Below are positions 1 through 6,503 of a stretch of DNA of 43,414 nucleotides, one piece after another. Source of the stretch: Bacillota bacterium (GTDB lineage: Bacteria > Bacillota > Sulfobacillia > JAJYWN01 > JAJZPE01); assembly GCA_021811325.1 (NCBI GenBank), contig JAJZPE010000008.1, positions 1 to 43,414 on the forward strand, in the 5' to 3' direction. The notes below the pieces were generated by a model that made no database searches, had not been told where the DNA came from, and was given only the letters and a program-made list of their open reading frames with translations. Each line of letters opens with the position of its first letter. Within the stretch, counting starts at the first letter, position 1. The translations under genes and the position numbers were made by a program.

Positions 1-96
1 GCCGACCTTTCGCTGCTGCTGGTCTTTCTCGAGGCCGAAAAACGGGGCGGGTCGGGGAGGCGGAAAGGGGGAGCGGGGGGCCGTGATGGAGGATGA
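1..96 (+). CDS. mnmG: MnmG C-terminal end (5' partial)
   Basis: An open frame enters from the left edge and stops with TGA at 94-96. It begins ADLSLLLVFLEAEKR, which resembles the conserved C-terminal helix of MnmG (GidA), where family members carry a similar PADIS-LLVYLE stretch. MnmG with MnmE installs the carboxymethylaminomethyl group on wobble uridine 34 of certain tRNAs. The remaining residues are a Gly/Arg-rich tail. It overlaps the next gene by 14 bases, and the mnmG-rsmG order is the usual one in Bacillota. Only about 31 residues are visible, so the call rests on this short match plus context. Confidence 0.75.
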   Translation, partial: ADLSLLLVFLEAEKRGGSGRRKGGAGGRDGG

Positions 97-841
97 GGGG
101 CTGGAAAGGCTGGCGGAAAGCTTAGGCATAGTCGTACGGCCGGAGGAGGCCGCGCTGCTGGGGCGGTTCGAGAGACTGCTCCTCGCGGCCAACCGGGAGG
201 TGAATCTGACCCGGATCGTTGACCACCGGGAGGTATTGGTCAAACATTTCCTCGATTCGCTCACGTTTTTCTTGGCGGTCAAGACCGCCCAGGGGGCCCG
301 GGTTGTGGATGTCGGTAGCGGGGGAGGTCTTCCGGGTATTCCAATCAAGGTCCACCGACCGGACTTATCGGTGACGCTCGTGGAGAGCAGCCGGAAAAAA
401 TGTGCCTTCCTCCGGGAAGCGACGCTGGAACTTGACATAAGGGGAATCGAGGTCCTCGAGGGCCGCGCCGAAGACCTCGGGCGGCAGCCAGCATGCCGGG
501 AGACCTTCGATGTCGCCGTCGCCAGGGCCGTCGCCCACTTGGCCGTACTGGCCGAGATCTGCCTGCCGCTGGTCCGAGTCGGCGGGACGATGCTGGCCAT
601 GAAGGGCGGCGAAGGCGGAGAGGAGGCGGCCGAGGCGGCCGAGGCGATGGCTACGGCCGGGGGCCGGGCGGCCCGGACGCTTCGCGTGTCGCTGCCGGAA
701 GGCGCGGGGGAACGAGCCCTTGTCGTCATCGAAAAGGTGGCGCCGACTCCGGGGAAGTTGCCGAGGAAGGCCGGCATACCTCAGAAGCGGCCGATCGGGC
801 TGCCTGCGGGGCCGCGACGAGAGCCCGACCCGGAGCGGTGA
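83..841 (+). CDS. rsmG: 16S rRNA (guanine-527-N7) methyltransferase RsmG
   Basis: RsmG (GidB) uses S-adenosylmethionine to methylate G527 of 16S rRNA; loss gives low-level streptomycin resistance in several bacteria. The 252-residue product carries NREVNLTRI, then KHFLDSL, then the glycine-rich SAM loop VVDVGSGGGLPGIPI at about residues 73-87, and later VAVARAVAHLAVL, all in family order. The C-terminus has a basic Pro/Arg-rich tail of about 30 residues beyond the usual end (B. subtilis RsmG is 239 residues). The start is GTG 83 or ATG 86, both overlapping the mnmG end, with the purine-rich GGGGGAGCGGGGG just upstream. It is the first full gene of the rsmG-noc unit. Confidence 0.95.
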   Translation: MMEDEGLERLAESLGIVVRPEEAALLGRFERLLLAANREVNLTRIVDHREVLVKHFLDSLTFFLAVKTAQGARVVDVGSGGGLPGIPIKVHRPDLSVTLVESSRKKCAFLREATLELDIRGIEVLEGRAEDLGRQPACRETFDVAVARAVAHLAVLAEICLPLVRVGGTMLAMKGGEGGEEAAEAAEAMATAGGRAARTLRVSLPEGAGERALVVIEKVAPTPGKLPRKAGIPQKRPIGLPAGPRREPDPER

Positions 842-1809
842 AGGTAAACGGATGGGAATGGCGAATCACGGTGGAGGGCGAGGTGGAGGACGGAAAGGCG
901 AGGCCGGAACCACGGCTGGTAGATAGAGAGCCGCAGAGAGGGTGGGCCGGGGTGGCCAGGGAAATGAGCGAACAGACCGCAGGCGAGCTTGGGACGAGGG
1001 TCATCGACCTGGAGGTCGACCGTATTGGGAAGAACCCGTACCAGCCGAGGAAGGACTTCGACCCGGAGAAGCTGGCCGAGCTGTCCCTGTCGCTGCGCCG
1101 GCATGGCGTTCTCCAACCCCTGATTGTGCGCCGGGTGCCAAGTGGCTACGAGTTGGTGGCCGGGGAGAGGCGGTTGCGGGCCGCCGTGATGGCCGGCCTG
1201 AAGAAGGTGCCGGTCATCGTCCGGGATACGGCCCAGGAAGAGCAGGCCGTGTTGAGTCTGGTCGAGAACCTGCAACGGGAGAACCTCAACTGTCTCGAGG
1301 AGGCCCTCGGCTACCGCCGGCTCATCGAAGAGTATGGACTGACCCAGGAGGAATTGGGCCAGCGCCTCGGGCGTAGCCAGCCGACCATCGCCAACAAGCT
1401 CAGGCTGCTGAAGCTGAGTGCGGCCGTGCAGGAGATGGTCCGGGCCGGTCGCCTGAGTGAGACCCACGCGCGCGCCTTGTTGCGGCTCGAGGATTCGAAG
1501 CAGGCCGAGGAACTGGGTCAGCGGATCATCCAGGAGGGCCTGTCGGTCCGCCGGACTGAGGAGATAGTCAACGTGGTGGCGGAGGGAATTTCCCGTGAAA
1601 TGAACCCGGTCGGGGGCGGGGGGCAGAAGGTCCTCAGGGTCTTCAAAGACGTCAGGATCTTCCTCAACACCTTCCGTCAGGCGGTGAAGATGCTGCGGGA
1701 AGCTGGGATAAAGGCTCATATGAACGAGGTTGACCGCGGCGAGTACATCGAGGTGACCGTGCGGATTCCCCGGAGCGACGACCACGGCGGCAAGCGAAAG
1801 AGCCGGTAG
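838..1809 (+). CDS. noc: Noc-type ParB-family nucleoid occlusion protein
   Basis: This is a ParB/Spo0J-family CTPase and DNA-binding protein. The ParB N-domain (NPYQPRKDF, then GVLQPLIVRR and the CTP-binding VAGERRLRAA) is followed by LVENLQREN and a helix-turn-helix around TQEELGQRLGRSQPTIANKLRLL. Its place directly after rsmG and before parA-parB, as a second paralogue, is that of Noc, which keeps the division septum off the nucleoid. The start is uncertain. GTG 838 overlaps the rsmG stop (GTGA), but GTG 871, GTG 952 and ATG 964 are in frame, and the conserved domain begins only near base 1000. The N-terminus does not clearly show the membrane-binding amphipathic helix known from Bacillus Noc, so it could instead be a plain ParB paralogue. 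Confidence 0.85.
   Translation: MKVNGWEWRITVEGEVEDGKARPEPRLVDREPQRGWAGVAREMSEQTAGELGTRVIDLEVDRIGKNPYQPRKDFDPEKLAELSLSLRRHGVLQPLIVRRVPSGYELVAGERRLRAAVMAGLKKVPVIVRDTAQEEQAVLSLVENLQRENLNCLEEALGYRRLIEEYGLTQEELGQRLGRSQPTIANKLRLLKLSAAVQEMVRAGRLSETHARALLRLEDSKQAEELGQRIIQEGLSVRRTEEIVNVVAEGISREMNPVGGGGQKVLRVFKDVRIFLNTFRQAVKMLREAGIKAHMNEVDRGEYIEVTVRIPRSDDHGGKRKSR
1588..1601. promoter_or_regulatory. Candidate Noc-binding site (NBS/parS hybrid) inside noc
   Basis: The 14-mer ATTTCCCGTGAAAT differs at one base from the Bacillus Noc-binding consensus ATTTCCCGGGAAAT. Its right half, CGTGAAA, is identical to the right half of parS (TTTCACGTGAAA), so the site lies between the two specificities. It sits within the noc coding sequence, much as parS lies within parB further downstream. 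Only one copy was noticed in this window. Binding is inferred from sequence similarity alone. Confidence 0.5.
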
Positions 1810-1890
1810 AAAAAAATATTCCAGCGCAAGAAGGACTTTGGCGAATTATGGAGAAATAACGAAGACACAGCAGAATAGGGTGAAAAGGTT

Positions 1891-1978
1891 TCTTCCCGAT
1901 AAAGGCAAACCTGACGAAAGACAGGGACGCAAAGCCACGGGTCTAACGCGCAAGCTATGACGGCCGGGCTACCGAAGG
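1891..1978 (+). ncRNA. Cyclic di-GMP-I riboswitch (GEMM-I)
   Basis: The 169 bases after noc include the hallmark GEMM-I core: AGGCAAACC, a CGAAAG tetraloop hairpin, GGGACGCAAAGCC, then GGTCTAA, a variable hairpin and GGGCTACCG. These match the conserved positions of the class-I c-di-GMP aptamer, including the GAAA tetraloop and its receptor side. A terminator hairpin follows at 1999-2037, before the ParM-like gene, so the switch probably acts on transcription termination. Whether c-di-GMP turns the gene on or off cannot be read with certainty without folding the expression platform. Confidence 0.93.
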
Positions 1979-1998
1979 AGGGCAGATTTTTGGGACGT

Positions 1999-2037
1999 CC
2001 CGCCTTTTCGGCATCACCACGGGAAAGGCGGGTTTTT
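1999..2037 (+). terminator. Intrinsic terminator of the c-di-GMP riboswitch platform
   Basis: CCCGCCTTT (1999-2007) pairs perfectly with AAAGGCGGG (2024-2032), a 9-bp stem, directly followed by TTTTT (2033-2037). It lies between the aptamer and the ribosome binding site of the actin-like gene. It therefore serves as the off-state structure of the riboswitch rather than as the end of noc only. Confidence 0.88.
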
Positions 2038-2112
2038 ATGTTTTCCAACAGCGAACGGGTTCCTGACCACGGAGCGGGAAGGACTGAAAACCACAGGGAG
2101 GTGGATGGTTCG

Positions 2113-3141
2113 TTGGGCAGGAAGAGTTTAGGGATCGATCTGGGTTACGGGTTCGTGAAGGGCACGGACGGGGAGAAGGAGTGCTTGTTCCCGAGCGTCG
2201 TGGGTCTCGGGCAACCTCTTTCTTACCAGTCCGAGCTGAATGACCGGAGCCGATTGGTCGACAACCTGGTGGTCAGCGTCGGTGGACGGCGGTATTTTGT
2301 CGGTGACCTCGCGAGACGTCAAAGCGAGATAGCCGCCAGGTCCCTGGACCCGAATCGGGTTCAGGACAAAAACGTCAGGGTGCTGATGCTGGCAACGCTC
2401 GGGGTGTTCGCCTCCGAGCCGAGGCAGTCATTCAGCGTAGTCACCGGCTTGCCGACCAACTATTACGCTAGCTACCGCGACGGGTTGGCGGAGGCTCTGC
2501 GCGGCGCCCACGAGGTCACTGTCCACGAGACGGGGACTGATCGGGACCTGGTAGTCGACGTCGACAAAGTCAAGGTCGTGCCTCAGCCGTTTGGGACCTT
2601 ATTCGATCAGGCCCTGGACGACCTGGGGCGGGTTGTGGACCAGGAGCTGAGCAAGGCCAAGGTGGGCATCATCGACATCGGCTTCAAGACCGCGGACTTC
2701 GCCGTGGCCGACTCGATGGAGTTCATCGACCGGCTTAGCACCTCGACCACGACCGGCCTGGCCAGCGCCTACGGGATTATCGCGAACAAGCTACGCGAGA
2801 TTTTCGCCATCGACAAGGAAAACTACGAACTCGATGAAATCGTCGAGCGGGGCGAGATCCGCATCGCCGGCAAGTCATATGACCTCACGGAGTTCAAGAA
2901 GGAGACTCTCGAGTGGGTGGCGGCCAAGATCATTACCGTCGTCGACTCGCTGTGGGACTACCGGGATCTTGACAAAATCCTGATCACGGGCGGCGGAGGG
3001 CAGGCCCTGGGGCAGTATCTGATGCCCGAATTTCCCAACGCCAGAATCGTCGAAGGGGCCCAGATGGCCAACGCCAGGGGGTTCTACAAGCTGGCGAAGA
3101 AAGTCTTCAAGAACGAGAACGGCAACCCGTTCTCGCAGTGA
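2113..3141 (+). CDS. ParM/StbA-like actin-family ATPase
   Basis: The 342-residue protein starts GRKSLGIDLGYGFVKG, the phosphate-1 loop of the actin/Hsp70 ATPase fold. A second phosphate loop follows at VGIIDIGFKTADFAV (about residues 181-195) and an adenosine-site motif at ILITGGGGQALG (about 290-301). Length and motifs fit ParM/Alp/StbA filament-forming proteins that move plasmids or other cargo by polymerisation. The frame is open upstream to 1957, but that stretch contains the riboswitch terminator. The chosen TTG 2113 has a strong AGGGAGGTGG site at 2095-2104, and its product begins like other ParM proteins. The gene is the only one between two terminators, so it is monocistronic. No ParR-like adaptor gene is adjacent, so its cargo is unknown. 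Confidence 0.85.
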   Translation: MGRKSLGIDLGYGFVKGTDGEKECLFPSVVGLGQPLSYQSELNDRSRLVDNLVVSVGGRRYFVGDLARRQSEIAARSLDPNRVQDKNVRVLMLATLGVFASEPRQSFSVVTGLPTNYYASYRDGLAEALRGAHEVTVHETGTDRDLVVDVDKVKVVPQPFGTLFDQALDDLGRVVDQELSKAKVGIIDIGFKTADFAVADSMEFIDRLSTSTTTGLASAYGIIANKLREIFAIDKENYELDEIVERGEIRIAGKSYDLTEFKKETLEWVAAKIITVVDSLWDYRDLDKILITGGGGQALGQYLMPEFPNARIVEGAQMANARGFYKLAKKVFKNENGNPFSQ

Positions 3142-3169
3142 GTCTAGGAAGGGAACCCTACTTCGAGTG

Positions 3170-3200
3170 AGGAGGCGGCATCAGGTCGCCTCTTTTTTTT
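3170..3200 (+). terminator. Intrinsic terminator after the actin-like gene
   Basis: GAGGCG (3172-3177) pairs with CGCCTC (3187-3192), with a short loop, followed by eight T residues (3193-3200). It separates the riboswitch-controlled gene from parA. The following 210 bases up to parA show no convincing promoter hexamers. Confidence 0.85.
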
Positions 3201-3410
3201 GTGCCGGAGGCGCTGCGGCTAATTGGACTGGGCGAAGCGTCGGAGGTCTGGGGCGGGTGCGTTAGCAGCAAGTTCGCCGCAGTTAGGAGCCAGTGAAGGG
3301 CTCTGGTTGAGTTTAGGAACGGGAGAAGGAAGTGGGTTTTCCGGCGACGAATTGGTCTGCGAGCAACAAGGGGTCGTCGACGGGGGCTAAGGAGTGGGGC
3401 GGGTGATAGA

Positions 3411-4196
3411 GTGAGTAGAGTCATAGCGATCGCCAACCAGAAAGGCGGCGTCGGGAAGACGACAACCGCGGTCAACCTCGGGGCAGCGTTGGCGGCCTTG
3501 GGGTACCGCGTCCTGGTGGTCGACATTGACCCCCAGGGCAATACCACCAGCGGGTTCGGGGTCAACAAGAAAAAGATCACGCAATGTGTCTACCAGGTCC
3601 TGATTGACGAAGTGCCGATGCGAGAGGTCGTCGTGAAGACGTCGGCCACCAGCTTGGACCTCGTCCCCTCGACGATCGACCTGGCGGGCGCGGAGGTCGA
3701 GCTGGTCCCGGCCATGTCCCGCGAGACCAAGTTGAAGAAGGCCTTGGCGGATCTGAGAGACGACTATGATTTCGTCCTCATGGACTGCCCGCCTTCGCTC
3801 GGGTTGTTGACCGTCAACGCCCTCACCGCGGCCGATTCCGTGCTTGTCCCCATCCAGTGCGAGTACTACGCCCTGGAGGGCCTGACTCAGTTGATGAACA
3901 CGGTTCACCTGGTTCAGAACCACCTCAATGCCGGCCTACAGCTCGAGGGGGTAGTCTTGACGATGTATGATGCCCGGACCAACCTCTCGGCGCAGGTGGC
4001 GGAGGAGGTCAGGCGGTTCTTTCGGGAAAAGGTCTACCGGACAATCATCCCACGGAACATACGGCTAAGCGAGGCGCCCAGCTACGGGAAACCAATCATT
4101 GCTTACGACCCGAAGTCGAAGGGCGCAGAGGTGTATACGGAACTGGCGAAGGAGGTTGCTCTGCATGCCGAAGCGGGGGCTAGGCAGAGGGCTTGA
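3411..4196 (+). CDS. parA: Chromosome-partitioning ATPase ParA (Soj)
   Basis: ParA is a deviant Walker ATPase that forms ATP-dependent dimers on DNA and works with ParB-parS to separate origins; in Bacillus Soj also regulates DnaA. The 261-residue product begins SRVIAIANQKGGVGKTTTAVNLG, the deviant Walker A motif with its signature lysine. It continues with VVDIDPQGN (A' motif) and DFVLMDCPPSLG (Walker B). There is no N-terminal helix-turn-helix, so it is the short chromosomal type. Start GTG 3411 has GGGTGAT just upstream and AAGGAG a little further. The last 32 bases overlap parB, implying coupled translation. Confidence 0.96.
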   Translation: MSRVIAIANQKGGVGKTTTAVNLGAALAALGYRVLVVDIDPQGNTTSGFGVNKKKITQCVYQVLIDEVPMREVVVKTSATSLDLVPSTIDLAGAEVELVPAMSRETKLKKALADLRDDYDFVLMDCPPSLGLLTVNALTAADSVLVPIQCEYYALEGLTQLMNTVHLVQNHLNAGLQLEGVVLTMYDARTNLSAQVAEEVRRFFREKVYRTIIPRNIRLSEAPSYGKPIIAYDPKSKGAEVYTELAKEVALHAEAGARQRA

Positions 4197-5064
4197 GGCT
4201 CTTCTCCCGGGAAACGAGGAAGTGGCGGGAGAAGCCTCGCAACTGCCGATAAGCGCGATCAGACCGAACAGATATCAGCCGCGCCGGCTGATGGACGAGG
4301 CGAAACTGACCGAGCTGACCGAATCCATCCGCGAACACGGCGTTGTGCAACCCATCCTGGTCCGGGCGGTCGACGACGGATACGAGCTGGTCGCCGGCGA
4401 GAGGCGCTGGCGTGCCGCTCAACTTGCCGGGTTGGCCGAGATTCCGGCCGTGGTCAGGGACTACGATGACGCCCAGAGCATGGAGATTGCCCTCGTCGAG
4501 AACCTGCAACGGGAGGACCTGAACCCGCTTGAAGAGGCCGATGCCTTTCGCAGGCTGATGGATGAGTTCAACCTCACCCAGGAGGCGGTGGCGCAGAAGG
4601 TGGGAAGAAGCCGTCCGGCGGTAGCCAACGCGTTGAGGTTGCTGACCCTGCCCGAAGCGATTCGCCAGGATGTTTCACGTGGAACCATTTCGGCTGGACA
4701 CGCCCGAGCCATCCTTTCACTGGACCGGGACGACCTCAGGCAACGCCTGGCTGAGGCCGTCAAGACCAGGAGCCTCTCGGTCCGCCAGGCGGAGGAACTT
4801 GCAAGGGAGCTTCCGAAGCAGAGACAGCCCAGGGCCAAGGCCGCAAGAGCCCATAGCGACCCCATCCTATCGGAGGTCGAGGAGAACCTCAGGCGCGCCT
4901 TCGGCACGCAGGTGCGGATCAAGCAGAGCAGGGGGAAGGACACGGGGCGCATCGAGGTCGAGTACTACACGCGCGAGGACTTGGAGAGGATTCTTGACCT
5001 GGTCCTCGGCCGGCGGCTACCAGCGGAATCCAGAGGGCCCGTCCCCAAACAGTTTCCGACCTAA
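4165..5064 (+). CDS. parB: Chromosome-partitioning protein ParB (Spo0J)
   Basis: ParB is a CTP-dependent DNA clamp that loads at parS, spreads, and recruits ParA and SMC. The 299-residue product begins with the family hallmark MPKRGLGRGLEALLP. It then shows NRYQPRR, GVVQPILVR, the CTP-binding VAGERRWRAAQLAG, LVENLQREDLNPLEEA and the HTH LTQEAVAQKVGRSRPAVANALRLL. A C-terminal dimerisation region closes it. The frame is open earlier, but ATG 4165 has a perfect AAGGAGG at 4149-4155 and yields the conserved N-terminus. It overlaps parA. A parS site lies within the gene at 4671-4686, as in Bacillus spo0J. Confidence 0.97.
   Translation: MPKRGLGRGLEALLPGNEEVAGEASQLPISAIRPNRYQPRRLMDEAKLTELTESIREHGVVQPILVRAVDDGYELVAGERRWRAAQLAGLAEIPAVVRDYDDAQSMEIALVENLQREDLNPLEEADAFRRLMDEFNLTQEAVAQKVGRSRPAVANALRLLTLPEAIRQDVSRGTISAGHARAILSLDRDDLRQRLAEAVKTRSLSVRQAEELARELPKQRQPRAKAARAHSDPILSEVEENLRRAFGTQVRIKQSRGKDTGRIEVEYYTREDLERILDLVLGRRLPAESRGPVPKQFPT
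4671..4686. promoter_or_regulatory. parS centromere site within parB
   Basis: TGTTTCACGTGGAACC matches the bacterial parS consensus TGTTTCACGTGAAACA at 14 of 16 positions, including the whole central TTTCACGTG. Its location inside the parB coding region is the same as one of the B. subtilis parS sites. It is the loading point for ParB clamps and marks the region as origin-proximal. Confidence 0.88.
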
Positions 5065-5102
5065 GCACCGGCCACCGACGCGTGCTAACTGAAGAGGAAA
5101 CC

Positions 5103-5142
5103 ATGGGGGCAGCTGCCACATGACCATGGCGGCTGCCCCCAT
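5103..5142. terminator. Long GC-rich hairpin after parB
   Basis: ATGGGGGCAGC (5103-5113) is an exact inverted repeat of GCTGCCCCCAT (5132-5142), and TGCCA/TGGCG extends the stem with one mismatch. There is no T-run on either side, so it may be a factor-assisted terminator or mRNA-end stabiliser. It lies at the boundary between the parAB genes and the accessory block that follows. Confidence 0.55.
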
Positions 5143-5218
5143 CACCATAAGTCGAGGCCGGCCGCCGAGCCGGCCGCGCCCCATTAACCCAGGCCGCCAG
5201 ATGAGGGAGGACCCGACA

Positions 5219-6346
5219 ATGCCATCTGTCACCAACAAACTCGACCTCGACACCCCGGCCGTCGTCATCAATCGACCGGCTCTCGACAAGAACATCGAGG
5301 CGATGGCCCGTTTTGCCACTGACCATAAACTCAAGCTACGCCCCCATGTGAAGGCTCACAAGTCACCGGACATCGCCAGGAGGCAACTGGCCGCCGGGGC
5401 CGCCGGCATCACCGTCGCCAAAGTCGGCGAAGCTGAGGTCATGGCCGGCGCGGGAGTCCGCGATATCTTCGTCGCCAACGAGATCGTCACTCCGACAAAG
5501 ATCGACCGACTCTTGGCCATGTCGCCCGATGTCCGCCTGGCGGTGGCCCTGGATAGCCCGGACAACCTGCCCCTTCTCAGCCGCGCCGCCGCAGCCGCAG
5601 CGACACGGCTCGGGGTGCTCATCGAGATTGATACCGGTCTGCACCGCTGTGGTGTGCCGGACGCCCGGGCCGCCCTGGAGCTGGCCGCCCTAGTCGCGGA
5701 CCACCCCAGCCTGGAGTTCAGGGGCATTTTCACGCACGCCGGGCAGGTGTACGGGGCGACTTCGGTGGATCAGGTCACCGAGATCGGCCGCCTTGAGGGA
5801 ACGACCATGGTCGCGATGGCGGAGCGCCTGCGTTCAGCGGGGCTGCCCGTGGCCGAGGTCAGCGTGGGGTCCACGCCGACCGCCCGCATTTCGGGGGCCG
5901 TCCCAGGCGTGACCGAGATTCGCCCCGGAAACTATGTCTTCTACGATGCCATCCAGGTCGGCCTCGGGGTGGTCGCCGAAGAGAGGTGCGCCCTTCGGGT
6001 CCTCGCCACCGTCGTTTCCAGGCCTGCTTCGGACCGGGTCGTCCTCGATGCCGGAAGCAAGACGCTGGCCCTGGACCGAGGCGCCCATGGGACATCGGTC
6101 GTCCAGGGCTTCGGTCGTCTGGTCGGCTGGCCGGGTATGCTTTTGGAGCGCCTGTCAGAAGAGCACGGGGTCGCCGTTCTCGCGCCGGACGCCGCAGATG
6201 GCCGCCTGCCTCGCATCGGCGAGACCATCGAGATCATTCCCAACCACGCCTGCACCGTCGCCAACCTGGCTCGCGTCTTCAACGTCGTCGAGGGCGACCG
6301 GGTGGTCGACCGCTGGCCCGTCGCAGCCGCCGGCCGCGTCGACTGA
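5219..6346 (+). CDS. D-threonine aldolase / D-amino-acid PLP enzyme (fold type III)
   Basis: The 375-residue product belongs to the alanine-racemase-like (fold III) D-threonine aldolase family, which cleaves D-3-hydroxy amino acids such as D-threonine to glycine and an aldehyde using PLP and a divalent metal. Visible hallmarks are LDTPAVVINRPALDKNI at the start, RPHVKAHK (the lysine region that binds PLP, about residues 41-48), GVLIEIDTGLHRCGV, and the C-terminal metal-site signature IPNHACTVANL followed by VVDRWPVAAAGR. ATG 5219 is chosen over ATG 5201 because GAGGGAGG lies at 5203-5210 with good spacing. The exact substrate is open; homologues include D-serine dehydratases and 3-hydroxyaspartate aldolases. 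It stands alone and converges on the lar genes. Confidence 0.85.
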   Translation: MPSVTNKLDLDTPAVVINRPALDKNIEAMARFATDHKLKLRPHVKAHKSPDIARRQLAAGAAGITVAKVGEAEVMAGAGVRDIFVANEIVTPTKIDRLLAMSPDVRLAVALDSPDNLPLLSRAAAAAATRLGVLIEIDTGLHRCGVPDARAALELAALVADHPSLEFRGIFTHAGQVYGATSVDQVTEIGRLEGTTMVAMAERLRSAGLPVAEVSVGSTPTARISGAVPGVTEIRPGNYVFYDAIQVGLGVVAEERCALRVLATVVSRPASDRVVLDAGSKTLALDRGAHGTSVVQGFGRLVGWPGMLLERLSEEHGVAVLAPDAADGRLPRIGETIEIIPNHACTVANLARVFNVVEGDRVVDRWPVAAAGRVD

Positions 6347-6400
6347 CCGCCGGCCGCCACAGCCGTCACCATCCCCTGGCCAATGGGTTCCACCGGCGAT

Positions 6401-6431
6401 AAAAAGAGGGAGCCGGTCCCCGACCGCTCCC
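6401..6431 (-). terminator. Intrinsic terminator of the larB-larC unit
   Basis: Read on the minus strand, GGGAGCGGTC pairs with GACCGGCTCCC (one bulged base), and the stem is followed by TCTTTTT. It lies about 70 bases beyond the larC stop and about 55 bases beyond the convergent aldolase gene, so it may stop transcripts from both sides, but the T-run supports the minus direction. Confidence 0.85.
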
Positions 6432-6503
6432 CCTTCGCGTTCCCATGCCCGCTCCCCGGCGTCCATTCATCGCACAGCCGCCCAGCGGCGGGATGATCAT
6501 CGG

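Noticed and set aside
493-837. Upstream extension of the noc frame
   Set aside because: It overlaps most of the end of rsmG and encodes Arg/Gly-rich nonsense; open only because of high GC.
781-1785. Long minus-strand open frame (334 residues) opposite noc
   Set aside because: It mirrors the high-GC codon pattern of noc, has no family motifs and no ribosome binding site; noc itself is clearly real.
1895-1902. CCCGATAA resembling a flagellar sigma-28 -10 element
   Set aside because: It lies inside the first stem of the c-di-GMP aptamer and has no good -35; transcription from here would destroy the riboswitch.
1957-2112. Upstream extension of the actin-like frame
   Set aside because: It would translate through the riboswitch terminator; TTG 2113 has the strong ribosome binding site and conserved N-terminus.
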